Assembly: GCA_964608095.1 (NCBI GenBank)
Contig: CAZSMK010000094.1
Coordinates: 1 to 45,311 of the forward strand
Direction: 5' to 3'
DNA: 45,311 nt
Source: CAZSMK01 sp964608095
Lineage (GTDB): Bacteria; Sumerlaeota; Sumerlaeia; MWCT01; JAGHBZ01
Shown: positions 8,944-16,960 of the stretch, in pieces
Numbering within the stretch: position 1 is the first letter of the stretch
Layout of the letters: each line of letters begins with the position of its first letter
Translations under genes and position numbers: made by a program
The notes under the pieces: model-generated
What the model was told of the DNA's origin: nothing
The model's input: the letters and a program-made list of their open reading frames with translations, nothing else
Database searches by the model: none

Positions 8944-10781
8944 CAGCGCTTGTCTTTTTTGTTTTCACCCGCGGTAGCGAGGTCCGAGTATTTGCGGATA
9001 ATGGACATCGCTTCCATGTGATTCTTGGCATGTCGAAGCAGAACTCGTGCATCGAGGTTTCCAAAAAACCGCGCAATGGCGGCGAGCGCTTCCAGATGCA
9101 ATTCAGGAGGTTCGCTCGGCGACAGTACCATGTAGATCACTTCTATCGGCTGATCGGCAGCTCCGCCGCAATAAATCGGCTGATCTTCGGGCAATATGCC
9201 GAGAGCCACTGCAGGTCTCTCGAGTTCCGGCAGTCGTCCATGGAGGATAGCGATCCCATTTCCAAGCGTAATGCCACCTTGACGCTCCCGCTCCATGATA
9301 ATGCCAAGCACCTTGCCCGGATTGTCGATCATACCGGCTGCGTGTAAGGTCTGCACCAATTCCCAGATGGCTTCACCCTCATCGGAAACCTCGAGGGGGA
9401 CGCGCAGGCACTCCGGGTGGATAAGGCTGCTCAGCGTGATTCTGCCCTTCTCGATGCTTTTCCGGATAAGATATTCTTCGTCCATGATCTCGTCCATCCC
9501 GGTCACGTATGCGCGCCATTTGAGCAGGGCTCGCTCGGAGATCAGGACTCCAAGCACTTCGAACACGATCAATCCAGGAATAATAATTCCGAGCACCGCT
9601 CTTCCATCACTCCCCAGCACCGTAGCAACGTAAAAAGCTTCAACCGCAGCCACACCAGCCTGGGGAAGCATGAGTTTCGGGAGTGTTCGCTGAAGTTCTT
9701 TCTCTTGCCCTGTCATTCGGCAACCCAGCCAGGCGCCGGAAATTTTCCCCACTCCGCGTGCAAGAACATAAGCGCCGATATAGACCAAATTTTCCAGGTG
9801 AAAGGCAGTCAAATCTGCGTTCGCCCCGATGAGAACGAAGAAGACCAACGTGAACATGGACGTAGCGCTTTGTATGTTCAAGGAATGAAAAACCTCACGG
9901 GAATAAAGATTCGATATCAGGATTCCCGCGCTCACGGCGGTGATGATAAACGGTAGGCGCCAATGTAGCGCAAGTCCTACGCCCAGAGAGAGACAGCCCG
10001 CTACAACCAGGAAGACATTTACCGAAGGACCCGGCATCTCAGAGATAAGGCGCGACAGGAATTCCGGTCCAGGAACCGCACCGGCGCCGTACCCTTTGGG
10101 TCGCAGCCACCGGCGTTCGACACCCAACCGAATTAGAAGAAACACCCCAAAACCGAGAAGCAACGCAAACACTAAATCCATACCCACAGGGAGAACAAGT
10201 CCTTCCCATGTTATGGGAGCTGAGCCTTGTAGTAACAAGGCTGCCTGACAAAAGATCGAAAAAATTAGCACCTCGAATAAATCGTCAAAAACCACCATAC
10301 CGCCAAGCAGGTTCCGCATATTGCCCCCGATGTTGAGACGGTTCATAATGGCAAACGTTGCCGCGGGCGCGGTAGCAATACCTATGCTGCCGATAATGAG
10401 AGCCACGATCGGCTTGAAGCCCAGGAGAAAAAAGGTGCCTGTCACTAAAATCCAGGTAACGGTCCCCTCAATCGCCGTAAGCGTTATGACATGTCGTCCG
10501 GTGTGCTTGATTTTTGAGAGGTTGAATTCATCCCCTATGCCGAACGCAATGAGACTCAGAAAGAAAAAGGTGAAGAAATGCAGAGAGCGTAAAGCATCCC
10601 TATATACGGGAAAACGATGCTCGATAAAAAGAAGGAGGATAGGACCTACCAGCAGTCCGCCCACCACCTGACCGACTACCTCACCAATCCCCAGACGCCG
10701 CGTAATCCGCGACCCGTAATGAGCCGCCAGCACCAGCAAGCCCACGCTTACGATTTGCATGTAAAAAAGGTCCGAAGGCAT
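8943..10781 (-). CDS. Cation/proton antiporter (CPA superfamily) fused to a PTS EIIA type-2 domain
   Basis: A 612-residue inner-membrane protein. Residues 1-415 hold about twelve hydrophobic segments of a Na+/H+ or K+/H+ exchanger. The membrane-embedded acidic pair is visible as D166-D167 in VVFDDLFEV, with the broken-helix region near ATAPAATF (about 136-143). Residues about 450-600 match a PTS EIIA type-2/Ntr domain: GGITLGNGIAILHGR contains H514 at the position of the phosphorylated histidine, followed by the usual hydrophobic core and LHLEALAAIARFF. The domain suggests that exchange is gated by phosphorylation from the PTS-Ntr relay or by binding a phosphoprotein. No HPr or EI gene is nearby. 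The start follows a weak GGAAGA ribosome-binding site. Confidence 0.85.
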   Translation of the reverse strand: MPSDLFYMQIVSVGLLVLAAHYGSRITRRLGIGEVVGQVVGGLLVGPILLLFIEHRFPVYRDALRSLHFFTFFFLSLIAFGIGDEFNLSKIKHTGRHVITLTAIEGTVTWILVTGTFFLLGFKPIVALIIGSIGIATAPAATFAIMNRLNIGGNMRNLLGGMVVFDDLFEVLIFSIFCQAALLLQGSAPITWEGLVLPVGMDLVFALLLGFGVFLLIRLGVERRWLRPKGYGAGAVPGPEFLSRLISEMPGPSVNVFLVVAGCLSLGVGLALHWRLPFIITAVSAGILISNLYSREVFHSLNIQSATSMFTLVFFVLIGANADLTAFHLENLVYIGAYVLARGVGKISGAWLGCRMTGQEKELQRTLPKLMLPQAGVAAVEAFYVATVLGSDGRAVLGIIIPGLIVFEVLGVLISERALLKWRAYVTGMDEIMDEEYLIRKSIEKGRITLSSLIHPECLRVPLEVSDEGEAIWELVQTLHAAGMIDNPGKVLGIIMERERQGGITLGNGIAILHGRLPELERPAVALGILPEDQPIYCGGAADQPIEVIYMVLSPSEPPELHLEALAAIARFFGNLDARVLLRHAKNHMEAMSIIRKYSDLATAGENKKDKR

Positions 10782-10863
10782 CTATCTTCCGTTATCTACG
10801 TCCAACGCTGGGGCTTACCTGGAGCAAGGGAGAGAATCGACTCTCCCACCCGGTGAAACGCCT

Positions 10864-10878
10864 TGTCGGACGCCGACA
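10864..10878. repeat. Short perfect hairpin between the antiporter and the glycosidase-like gene
   Basis: TGTCGG (10864-10869) and CCGACA (10873-10878) flank a 3-base loop. On the minus strand it lies about 150 bp downstream of the glycosidase-like gene's stop and about 80 bp upstream of the antiporter start. No T-run follows on that strand, so a terminator is doubtful. Confidence 0.25.
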
Positions 10879-11029
10879 TTTTCATCCATTATCGGGATTG
10901 GTCAGCTCAGCCTTTCTGGTTGATGTTTATCTCTGCACCAGGCCAAACAATAATCAGGCTGATTTATATAATGGATGATATTAACGCGAACGATTACATG
11001 CAACAAGATTGAGAGATGAAACTCCAGGG

Positions 11030-12490
11030 TCATAAGCGGGTGAGCAGAGCGAGCCAGTGCCCACTCTGTGGAGCATTGAGTCGGATATAGCCGCCTCCTT
11101 TTATTGTGTCCGTTCTGAACCAGTCGCCCGCATTGATATTGAACCACCGCGCTGAAAAGGTTCCTTGCGCGCCCGACAGGTCGAGTTGAACGTCCCCGCC
11201 GTCAGGGAAATAGACGGCATACTGTTCGTTCGGGATAAACGACAGGTACGCCTCGTCGGGTTCGCGATTCGAGAGTAATCGGCTCGCGCTATCCGGCACG
11301 GCGCGGAACAGATCGAACTTGTCGGCAATAGTTCGCGCACTTCGGATGTACCGTTGTGCCTGTTCATTGAGTCCGATGCCTGCAGGCGGGCGGTGGAAAC
11401 GTATCGAGGCAGTCCCGCCGAGCATGTTGCGCCAGAAACGCTCCGCTGCATCGCGATTGGTGCCGTAGCTCGCTGTGTCTGCGCCATAAACCTTCACGTT
11501 GTTGAGTGGGCGCGGACGCGATTCTATGTACTTTCGCACCCATTGGAGGTTATCCCAGTGTGCTTGCGCCTCTTTGTGATTGTTCTGCGAGACATCGACA
11601 AAGTCGTAGGTCTCGGGGTGGTCAAGAGTCCGCCGGTGCTGTTCGTCGCGGAGATCTTGCGCATCCCACATCTCGGTCGTACAAACCTCGACACCCGCTT
11701 CCTTTGCCTTGCGCTTTATGAAGTTTGCCCAGTAAATGCCCCATTCAGGCGTGGCGCTGCTCTCATTGTCCATCGTGTAGAGGACATTCGAATATCGCAG
11801 CGCAATTTCCAGAAGGCGGTTTACCTGAGCATGCTGATATCTGAGCAGAACCGTGTTGTTGTCATGCGCGGGAATAGACCGGAAGAAGGGATTCTCGTTG
11901 CTGCCTGGGTGGTTCGGATATTCATCTGAAAGCCCGGTTTCTTCAGGGGTATAGTTTATGTTATTAGCGGGACGGTAAGGATTGTTGCGCCAGGGTTCGC
12001 GGGCGAAATCGAATCGATCCCAGAGCTCGATCTGAACAATAATAGTGCGCTCGGCAGCGAGCCGCAAGAGAGTGTCGAAACGCTCAAAGTATTCATCGTT
12101 GAGGCGTTCCAGATCATAGAGTCCGTCCGGCTGACGATAGAAGGGCCAGATGTTTCCCTCATCACGGGAGCTCATGGTATTGCGGATATAGTTTGCGCCA
12201 GTGCGCCGTATCAGGTCGAGGTGCTCGATAAGCTCCTTGCCTGTCCACTGGAACAGATTATCATCATCACTCCCGCCGAGAAGCAACAGGGGCTTACCTT
12301 TGAACTGCCAGTAAGACGGGTTCTCGCCATAGGGCTGAATAGGGGCGGTGTCTTTTGGGTGTTGCGTCGCGCCTGAAGTCACGACGGCAAGTATCAACAG
12401 GATAGCAGGGCAAAGCCCTTGACGAAAACAGACGTCGCGTTTAATTAAAAACCGTATGCACTTAAACATGCCCATCTTATTTGACTGCAC
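11030..12490 (-). CDS. Secreted TIM-barrel glycoside hydrolase-like protein (DUF4038/GH140-related) with C-terminal collagen-binding-type domain
   Basis: A 486-residue protein with an N-terminal hydrophobic signal (about residues 26-40). A (beta/alpha)8 domain follows, starting at NPSYWQFKGKPLLLLGGS, a hallmark entry strand of DUF4038-like and apiosidase-type barrels. The likely acid/base glutamate is E243 in YTMDNESS, at the end of a barrel strand as in clan GH-A. The last 85 residues, ending in SGHWLALL, form a small beta-sandwich like the 'putative collagen-binding domain' often attached to these barrels. The substrate is unknown, probably a plant-type or algal side-chain sugar. The first possible start is GTG at 12490; ATG at 12475 is an alternative, and neither has a clear ribosome-binding site. 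Confidence 0.75.
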   Translation of the reverse strand: MQSNKMGMFKCIRFLIKRDVCFRQGLCPAILLILAVVTSGATQHPKDTAPIQPYGENPSYWQFKGKPLLLLGGSDDDNLFQWTGKELIEHLDLIRRTGANYIRNTMSSRDEGNIWPFYRQPDGLYDLERLNDEYFERFDTLLRLAAERTIIVQIELWDRFDFAREPWRNNPYRPANNINYTPEETGLSDEYPNHPGSNENPFFRSIPAHDNNTVLLRYQHAQVNRLLEIALRYSNVLYTMDNESSATPEWGIYWANFIKRKAKEAGVEVCTTEMWDAQDLRDEQHRRTLDHPETYDFVDVSQNNHKEAQAHWDNLQWVRKYIESRPRPLNNVKVYGADTASYGTNRDAAERFWRNMLGGTASIRFHRPPAGIGLNEQAQRYIRSARTIADKFDLFRAVPDSASRLLSNREPDEAYLSFIPNEQYAVYFPDGGDVQLDLSGAQGTFSARWFNINAGDWFRTDTIKGGGYIRLNAPQSGHWLALLTRL

Positions 12491-12810
12491 CGAACGCCAG
12501 TGGCAAAAACGCTCATAAGCCCCCTTAAAGATGTATGATTTACTATGGTATCATATATGCGAGCGCATTCCAATCCTTTATCTCGACATATTCGATTGCC
12601 GTGTCGCAACATTCTCCCTCCCTGAAGCGCTTTGAAGAAGATGATATTTCGCATTTGAAATATGTCTATGAATCATATCGTCTTTCTTCGTTATCCGGGA
12701 TTTCGATTTATTAAACAGCACAGGGCTTATGCTCCTGTTTTTTTCAATACAACAAAGACAAGAACAGGGAAAGGACAAGAACAGGGAAAGGTCAAGGCAT
12801 GATTCCATTA
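12491..12810. other. Intergenic region with a 17-bp tandem duplication
   Basis: About 320 bp with no supported gene between the KaiC-like and glycosidase-like genes, both on the minus strand. It holds one exact 17-bp tandem duplication near its upper end (12757-12790). No clear promoter or terminator is seen. Confidence 0.5.
12757..12790. repeat. Exact 17-bp tandem duplication
   Basis: GACAAGAACAGGGAAAG occurs twice without a spacer (12757-12773 and 12774-12790), followed by a degenerate start of a third unit (GTCAAGG). It lies just beyond the stop codon of the KaiC-like gene. Probably slippage; too short to be CRISPR. Confidence 0.8.
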
Positions 12811-13566
12811 CTATATTTTTCGGATGCCCGGGATCACGATCTTTCGGCTATGATCAGCGACTTCTTTTACGTCTTCCAGTAAATCTGAACGGAATGGCAC
12901 CTCGATTTCATCCGATATGAAATGGGAATCTTTTACTCTGGAAACAGATATGAAAAGCCGGAACGGATCTGGTTCGCTGCGAGACATAATCAAATTATCC
13001 GCGATGCCTTCTAACTCGGCTATCTCATCGGCTTTGGCGGTCGTACTCACTGAAAAAAGAAAAGTGTACCGCTTATCGTTCTGGATTGTATTCTTCATCC
13101 GTTCTAAAATAGCCTTCCCGTAGGTCGGTGAGAACAACAGCAGATTCAATGCAGAGCCGGAGACAAGGATGCCCGGTCCTTCATCCGGCACCAAAGAGCA
13201 CGCCTTTTCAATGGCTTTATCCCAGATCTCCGGCTTTACCAGATTGGCTTTGAGATGATTGGAATGAATAAGCGCCATGTCATCCTGGTTAATATCTAAT
13301 TCAATGAAAACCACTCGTTCTTCGTACTCGGTTATGTCGAGTTGAGCCATATTCTTCATTGCGGTGACGATGAACTCGTGAGAGGGATATTGTAGTGACA
13401 TAAATACTACGCTACCACCTTGATGGAGCCAGGCGGCTGCTATCAAATTGCCGATCAAAGGTTTTCCCGAACCGCCTGGACCGCTGATCAGGGTGGAGGA
13501 GTGAGTGGGTATCCCTTCAGGGATAAGCCTGTCAAACCAGGTGTGACCTGTATGAATTCTGTTCAT
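12811..13566 (-). CDS. KaiC/RAD55-like RecA-fold protein with degenerate ATPase motifs
   Basis: A 251-residue single-domain protein of the KaiC/RAD55 branch of RecA-fold ATPases, recognised by its opening (TGHTWFDRLIPEGIP, then STLISGPGGSGK) and the hydrophobic strand pattern. Family members hydrolyse ATP and often act as signalling switches. Here three key sites are altered. The P-loop reads GPGGSGKP, with proline (P36) where Thr/Ser should bind magnesium. The usual catalytic Glu pair after the second strand reads LQYPS (Q59, Y60). The Walker B strand reads ILVSGSAL (133-140), with Ser where Asp is expected. It probably binds nucleotide weakly or not at all. The ATG at 13566 is chosen because GGAGGT lies 7 bases upstream; an in-frame ATG at 13584 lacks this. 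Confidence 0.75.
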   Translation of the reverse strand: MNRIHTGHTWFDRLIPEGIPTHSSTLISGPGGSGKPLIGNLIAAAWLHQGGSVVFMSLQYPSHEFIVTAMKNMAQLDITEYEERVVFIELDINQDDMALIHSNHLKANLVKPEIWDKAIEKACSLVPDEGPGILVSGSALNLLLFSPTYGKAILERMKNTIQNDKRYTFLFSVSTTAKADEIAELEGIADNLIMSRSEPDPFRLFISVSRVKDSHFISDEIEVPFRSDLLEDVKEVADHSRKIVIPGIRKI

Positions 13567-13880
13567 AATCTGACCTCCATACAATTAAAGAGTGTATAGA
13601 TTTAACGCTTTGTCGTTGCTCGCACTTAATCCTTGCCAATAAATACAACAACCGCTCGATTGATTGGAACGATGAGGCGCGAAACGCTTGTCGGAACCTT
13701 CTGCTGAATCTTCTGCAGAATAACCGTCATACACAAACGTAAATTATAAAATTGAATAGGGGCTACAAAACTTGAAAAACAACAAAATCTCTTCGGTCAG
13801 GTTGATGTAATTTGTTATTTATGTTCAACGTTTGGTATAAAGTGAGCGTTGACGCAATGTATTGAGCGCTCCAATCTCTT
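13567..13880. promoter_or_regulatory. 314-bp upstream region of the KaiC-like gene, with a possible -10 box
   Basis: No gene is supported. Read on the minus strand, a perfect TATAAT (13743-13748) occurs about 180 bp upstream of the KaiC-like start, but no good -35 box is found 16-18 bases before it. This gives only a weak promoter candidate. Confidence 0.25.
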
Positions 13881-15740
13881 TTATATCTTTTTTGCGGTTT
13901 CGTAAGCATCTGTAATGGCATCTTGCGCATTTCCTATTTTTCTTGCATCACCAATGATATAAACCGGCATGCTATCCTTTAATTCTTTCTCCAGGGTGTT
14001 GACACTCTTCATGCCGGTCGAAACAACGATTATATCAATATCGTTAAACGTAATCTTTTCTCCCTCTTTTTCTGCATATACTGTGTTCCCCTCTACCTTC
14101 TTTATATGAGTGTGGTCGCTAAAAATGGTACCCTTTTCTTTCATCATTTTTAGAGAAAGTGTTTTTGCAATCATTTCCATATCTTCGCCAAAATCAGTTG
14201 TTCTTTTAACAATAATCACCTGATTATTGAGGGGAATCAGGGCGGTTGCTATATCAACGCCTATAAGGCCGCCGCCAATTATTAAGACTCTTTTGTTTTG
14301 TGGTAAATTTTCTTTGAGCAAGATATCAGCCCAATAAAATGTATCTAATCCTTCAATTTTTACCTCTGCCGGTTTCGAGCCGGTGGCAATGACTACCTCA
14401 TCGTACGCATTTATCAAATCCGATTTTTCTGCTTCTTTATTAACTATCGTAATGTTGTTATCTTTTAGTTCTTGAACATAAAAAGGAACCAATCTTTCCA
14501 TCGATTGTTTATTAGGTGTAAGAGGTGCAAGGTTAAATTGCCCGCCAAGTTTATCTTTTTCAAAAAGTGTAACCTTATGCCCCCTTTTGTGTAATGTCAA
14601 AGCAGCTTCCATTCCAGCCAAACCGCCACCGACTACGGCAATATTTTTTGAATGTTCGGCTTTTTGAACAACGTCACTTTCTTTGCCTGCTTCAGGGTTT
14701 GCAAGGCATTGAAGACCTTGACCCGACTTTACGCCTCCGAGACAGCCTTCGGCACATGCAAGGCAGGGTCGAATAGGGCCGCTTACCTTTTTTGTGTATT
14801 TCCCTATAAAATCCGGGTCGGCAACGAGCGCCCTGCCAATTGCAATATAATCGGCTTTAAAATTATGGGTAAGATTTTCTATATCGTTCTCGCTATTGAT
14901 TTTCCCCACGAAAATTGTGGGAATATTTACCTTTTCTTGAATTTGTCGAGCAAAATCCCATGTCTTTCCCTTTGGGATGAACATGTGCTGGAAAAACCAG
15001 GGAGGTGTATTGCAGACTGTCCCGGCTGAGACATGAATGGCTTCAATAGATTTTTCTTTTAAAATCATTGAAAAGCGTATCATTTCCTCTAACGTAATAC
15101 CTCCGGGTGTCATTTCATCGCCGCTGATTCTAACTATAATGGGTAAATGAGAGGCGGCGTGTACGGCATCTAAAATGTCTAAAGAAAATTTTATTCTGTT
15201 TTCAAAACTACCGCCATAGTCATCGGTTCTGTCATTGACTTTTGCAGAGATAAACTGAGCGGGGAGATACCCGTGTCCGAATTGAAGTTCAATAATATCG
15301 AAACCGGCCTTTTCCGCGCGTCTTGCCGCATCGACAAATAAATTTATCGCGCGTTGAATATCGTCTTTATTCATTTTCCGGGGTGTTGCACCACCCGCTT
15401 CGCACGCTTTATCCGATGATGATAAAAAATAGTTCCCCGGAATTTTAGGATTAGCCATTCTTCCAGGATGGCTTAGGTGGGCGATTACTTTTGTATCGAA
15501 GCCATGGATCATAGCAGTCAATTTTTTCAGACCTTCTATTTTATCATCTTCATCTATACCAATTTGAGTGGGTAGTTCCCTCAAGCCTTTATCGAGATAC
15601 ATGGGTTCGGGTGTAATTGCTCCAATGAATTCGCTTCTCGCTTGATAAAATGCAAGGTGTCGTTCTGTGATCACGCCAGTTCCGTTGCTGTATCCTGTTT
15701 TTATCGGAGCCATAATGAGATTGTTTTTAAGTTGTAACAT
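13881..15740 (-). CDS. Old-yellow-enzyme-type NADH:flavin oxidoreductase / 2,4-dienoyl-CoA (enoate) reductase-like protein
   Basis: A 619-residue cytoplasmic flavoprotein of the FadH/trimethylamine-dehydrogenase class. Residues 1-320 are the FMN TIM barrel: the entry strand reads NNLIMAPIKTG, active-site-like residues appear in GHGYLPAQF, and DDYGGSFENR is the family signature. Cysteines 326, 329, 333 and 345 fit the C-x2-C-x3-C-x11-C pattern of the 4Fe-4S cluster. Residues about 366-619 hold an FAD/NAD(P) domain with GGGLAG (371-376) and a second GGGLIG. Known relatives reduce C=C bonds of enoyl or dienoyl compounds; the substrate here cannot be read. The barrel starts about 15 residues later than usual, but a TAA in frame just upstream and a GAGGAG ribosome-binding site fix this start. 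Confidence 0.85.
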   Translation of the reverse strand: MLQLKNNLIMAPIKTGYSNGTGVITERHLAFYQARSEFIGAITPEPMYLDKGLRELPTQIGIDEDDKIEGLKKLTAMIHGFDTKVIAHLSHPGRMANPKIPGNYFLSSSDKACEAGGATPRKMNKDDIQRAINLFVDAARRAEKAGFDIIELQFGHGYLPAQFISAKVNDRTDDYGGSFENRIKFSLDILDAVHAASHLPIIVRISGDEMTPGGITLEEMIRFSMILKEKSIEAIHVSAGTVCNTPPWFFQHMFIPKGKTWDFARQIQEKVNIPTIFVGKINSENDIENLTHNFKADYIAIGRALVADPDFIGKYTKKVSGPIRPCLACAEGCLGGVKSGQGLQCLANPEAGKESDVVQKAEHSKNIAVVGGGLAGMEAALTLHKRGHKVTLFEKDKLGGQFNLAPLTPNKQSMERLVPFYVQELKDNNITIVNKEAEKSDLINAYDEVVIATGSKPAEVKIEGLDTFYWADILLKENLPQNKRVLIIGGGLIGVDIATALIPLNNQVIIVKRTTDFGEDMEMIAKTLSLKMMKEKGTIFSDHTHIKKVEGNTVYAEKEGEKITFNDIDIIVVSTGMKSVNTLEKELKDSMPVYIIGDARKIGNAQDAITDAYETAKKI

Positions 15741-16061
15741 TGTGAGAAACTCCTCTTAGCCGGTTATAGTCCCATCAAAAACCTGTCTTCTTCTTTTGCC
15801 TTTTTTATATCTTTCGAGCACGCACATATCACGTTATCGCTAAAGCTTATTATTACACGGTTCCGTGTTATGCTTCAATTCATAATTACCCTTTAGTAAT
15901 AAAGAACAGAAATGAAGGGTTCTCTAATCCTCGATAAGAAGAGAGAATTGGAAATACTGGAACAAGTTATGCGATTTTTCTATGAATGATATATCTTTCC
16001 CCAATTTTTCTTACCGCGTGTGCGATAACAACAAAACAAGAAAAGTCGAGGTCTGCCCCAG
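15741..16061. other. Intergenic region upstream of the OYE-type gene
   Basis: About 320 bp, AT-rich, between the OYE-type gene and the GNAT gene, both on the minus strand. It contains a 6-2-6 inverted repeat (15855-15868) but no supported gene and no clear terminator for the GNAT gene. Confidence 0.5.
15855..15868 (-). promoter_or_regulatory. Operator-like inverted repeat upstream of the OYE-type gene
   Basis: ACACGG and CCGTGT flank a two-base spacer (6-2-6), 115 bp upstream of the OYE-type start. The length and symmetry suit a dimeric repressor. No regulator gene is adjacent, so its function is a guess. Confidence 0.3.
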
Positions 16062-16526
16062 TCAATCGACGATTGTCATTTCCATGAGTTCGAATGTGAT
16101 GCCGTGTTTCGCGAACTCGGGGTGTTGCGGTGGGGTGCCGGGTGCGGTACGGAATCCAAGTTGCCGAAAGAAGCCGACGGATGTGTTTCGGGCGATTGTG
16201 TGAATACGGCGACATCCGCTCGCCGCAACGATGCGAACGAGTTCCAGAACGAGGCTCCGCCCCTTGCCCCGACCCTGCGCATCGCCGGCGACCGCCAGAT
16301 GTCTTAGTTCTACCTCGGTGTCGGCTGTCCAAACGGCGACCAATCCACCAACAATACATCCATTCTCCTTTACAACCAACTCGAGCTCCTTACCTTCGAC
16401 ACTAAACGCATGCCGTATATCGCGCGGGAGACCGAGTGGCTGCCACAGGACACGCCAGAGAATCTCGTTCAGCTCCGCCGCATCGGCCGCTCTCTTCACG
16501 ACCTCTACTACATGTGCGTTATTCAT
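16062..16526 (-). CDS. GNAT-family N-acetyltransferase
   Basis: A 154-residue protein with the GNAT fold. The acetyl-CoA-binding motif A is clear as LRHLAVAGDAQGRGKG, with the Q-x-x-G-x-G pyrophosphate loop. Motif B follows as NTSVGFFRQLGF, the usual N-x-x-x-x-F-Y/F-x-x-x-G-F. The N-terminal part (AADAAELNEIL, then EGKELELVVKENG) fits strands and helices of the fold. The acceptor substrate is unknown. ATG at 16526 is preferred because GAGAGAG lies just upstream; an ATG at 16541 would add five residues. The gene is transcribed away from the discoidin-bearing glycosidase. Confidence 0.85.
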   Translation of the reverse strand: MNNAHVVEVVKRAADAAELNEILWRVLWQPLGLPRDIRHAFSVEGKELELVVKENGCIVGGLVAVWTADTEVELRHLAVAGDAQGRGKGRSLVLELVRIVAASGCRRIHTIARNTSVGFFRQLGFRTAPGTPPQHPEFAKHGITFELMEMTIVD

Positions 16527-16662
16527 CTCTCTCGTTAACACCGATCATGCTGGTCTGGAGAAGAGTTTTCGCATAGTGGTTAAGTGCTTCTATAAAACGT
16601 TAACCTTTGTTCTCGGTTATCTCTTCTTCCGATATTCTTCCGAACCCTTGAGAAGAGAGGAT

Positions 16663-16887
16663 ATGAACCTGAGAGATACATTGCAACAAAAAGATAAACA
16701 ATTTCAGTTTTTTGAAGGAAAGGGATTAAAACAATCCTCGTTCTTCAGTCCTCAGGGTGAAGAGTGCGATCAGGACATGGATTACGCGTGTCCCCTTGTA
16801 GAAGTGATATATTGCATATCTACCAAGGGTAATAGTAGTTATGCAAATGTTGAAAACTCAAGAGAGTCTTCAAAGAATTGTGAATAG
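16663..16887 (+). CDS. Possible small hypothetical protein
   Basis: A 74-codon frame starting with ATG after AGAGAGG, but with very short spacing. The product is polar, with four cysteines, and has no recognisable domain, signal peptide or membrane segment. It lies in the 434-bp interval between the GNAT gene and the discoidin-bearing glycosidase; apart from it I see nothing in that interval. It may be chance. Confidence 0.2.
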   Translation: MNLRDTLQQKDKQFQFFEGKGLKQSSFFSPQGEECDQDMDYACPLVEVIYCISTKGNSSYANVENSRESSKNCE

Positions 16888-16960
16888 TTATTGAATGCCT
16901 TCGGGGCTCGAGCCATATTAAATAATAATCTTTATTCAAATCCCAACGGTTGTGTTTAAA

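Noticed and set aside
12757..12790. Tandem repeat considered as a CRISPR remnant
   Set aside because: Units are 17 bp, adjacent without spacers, and only two copies exist; no cas gene is present.
15967..16359. A 130-codon minus-strand frame overlapping the GNAT gene
   Set aside because: It lies in another frame of the GNAT gene, which has clear family motifs and a ribosome-binding site; the alternative product is Arg/His-rich and domain-free.
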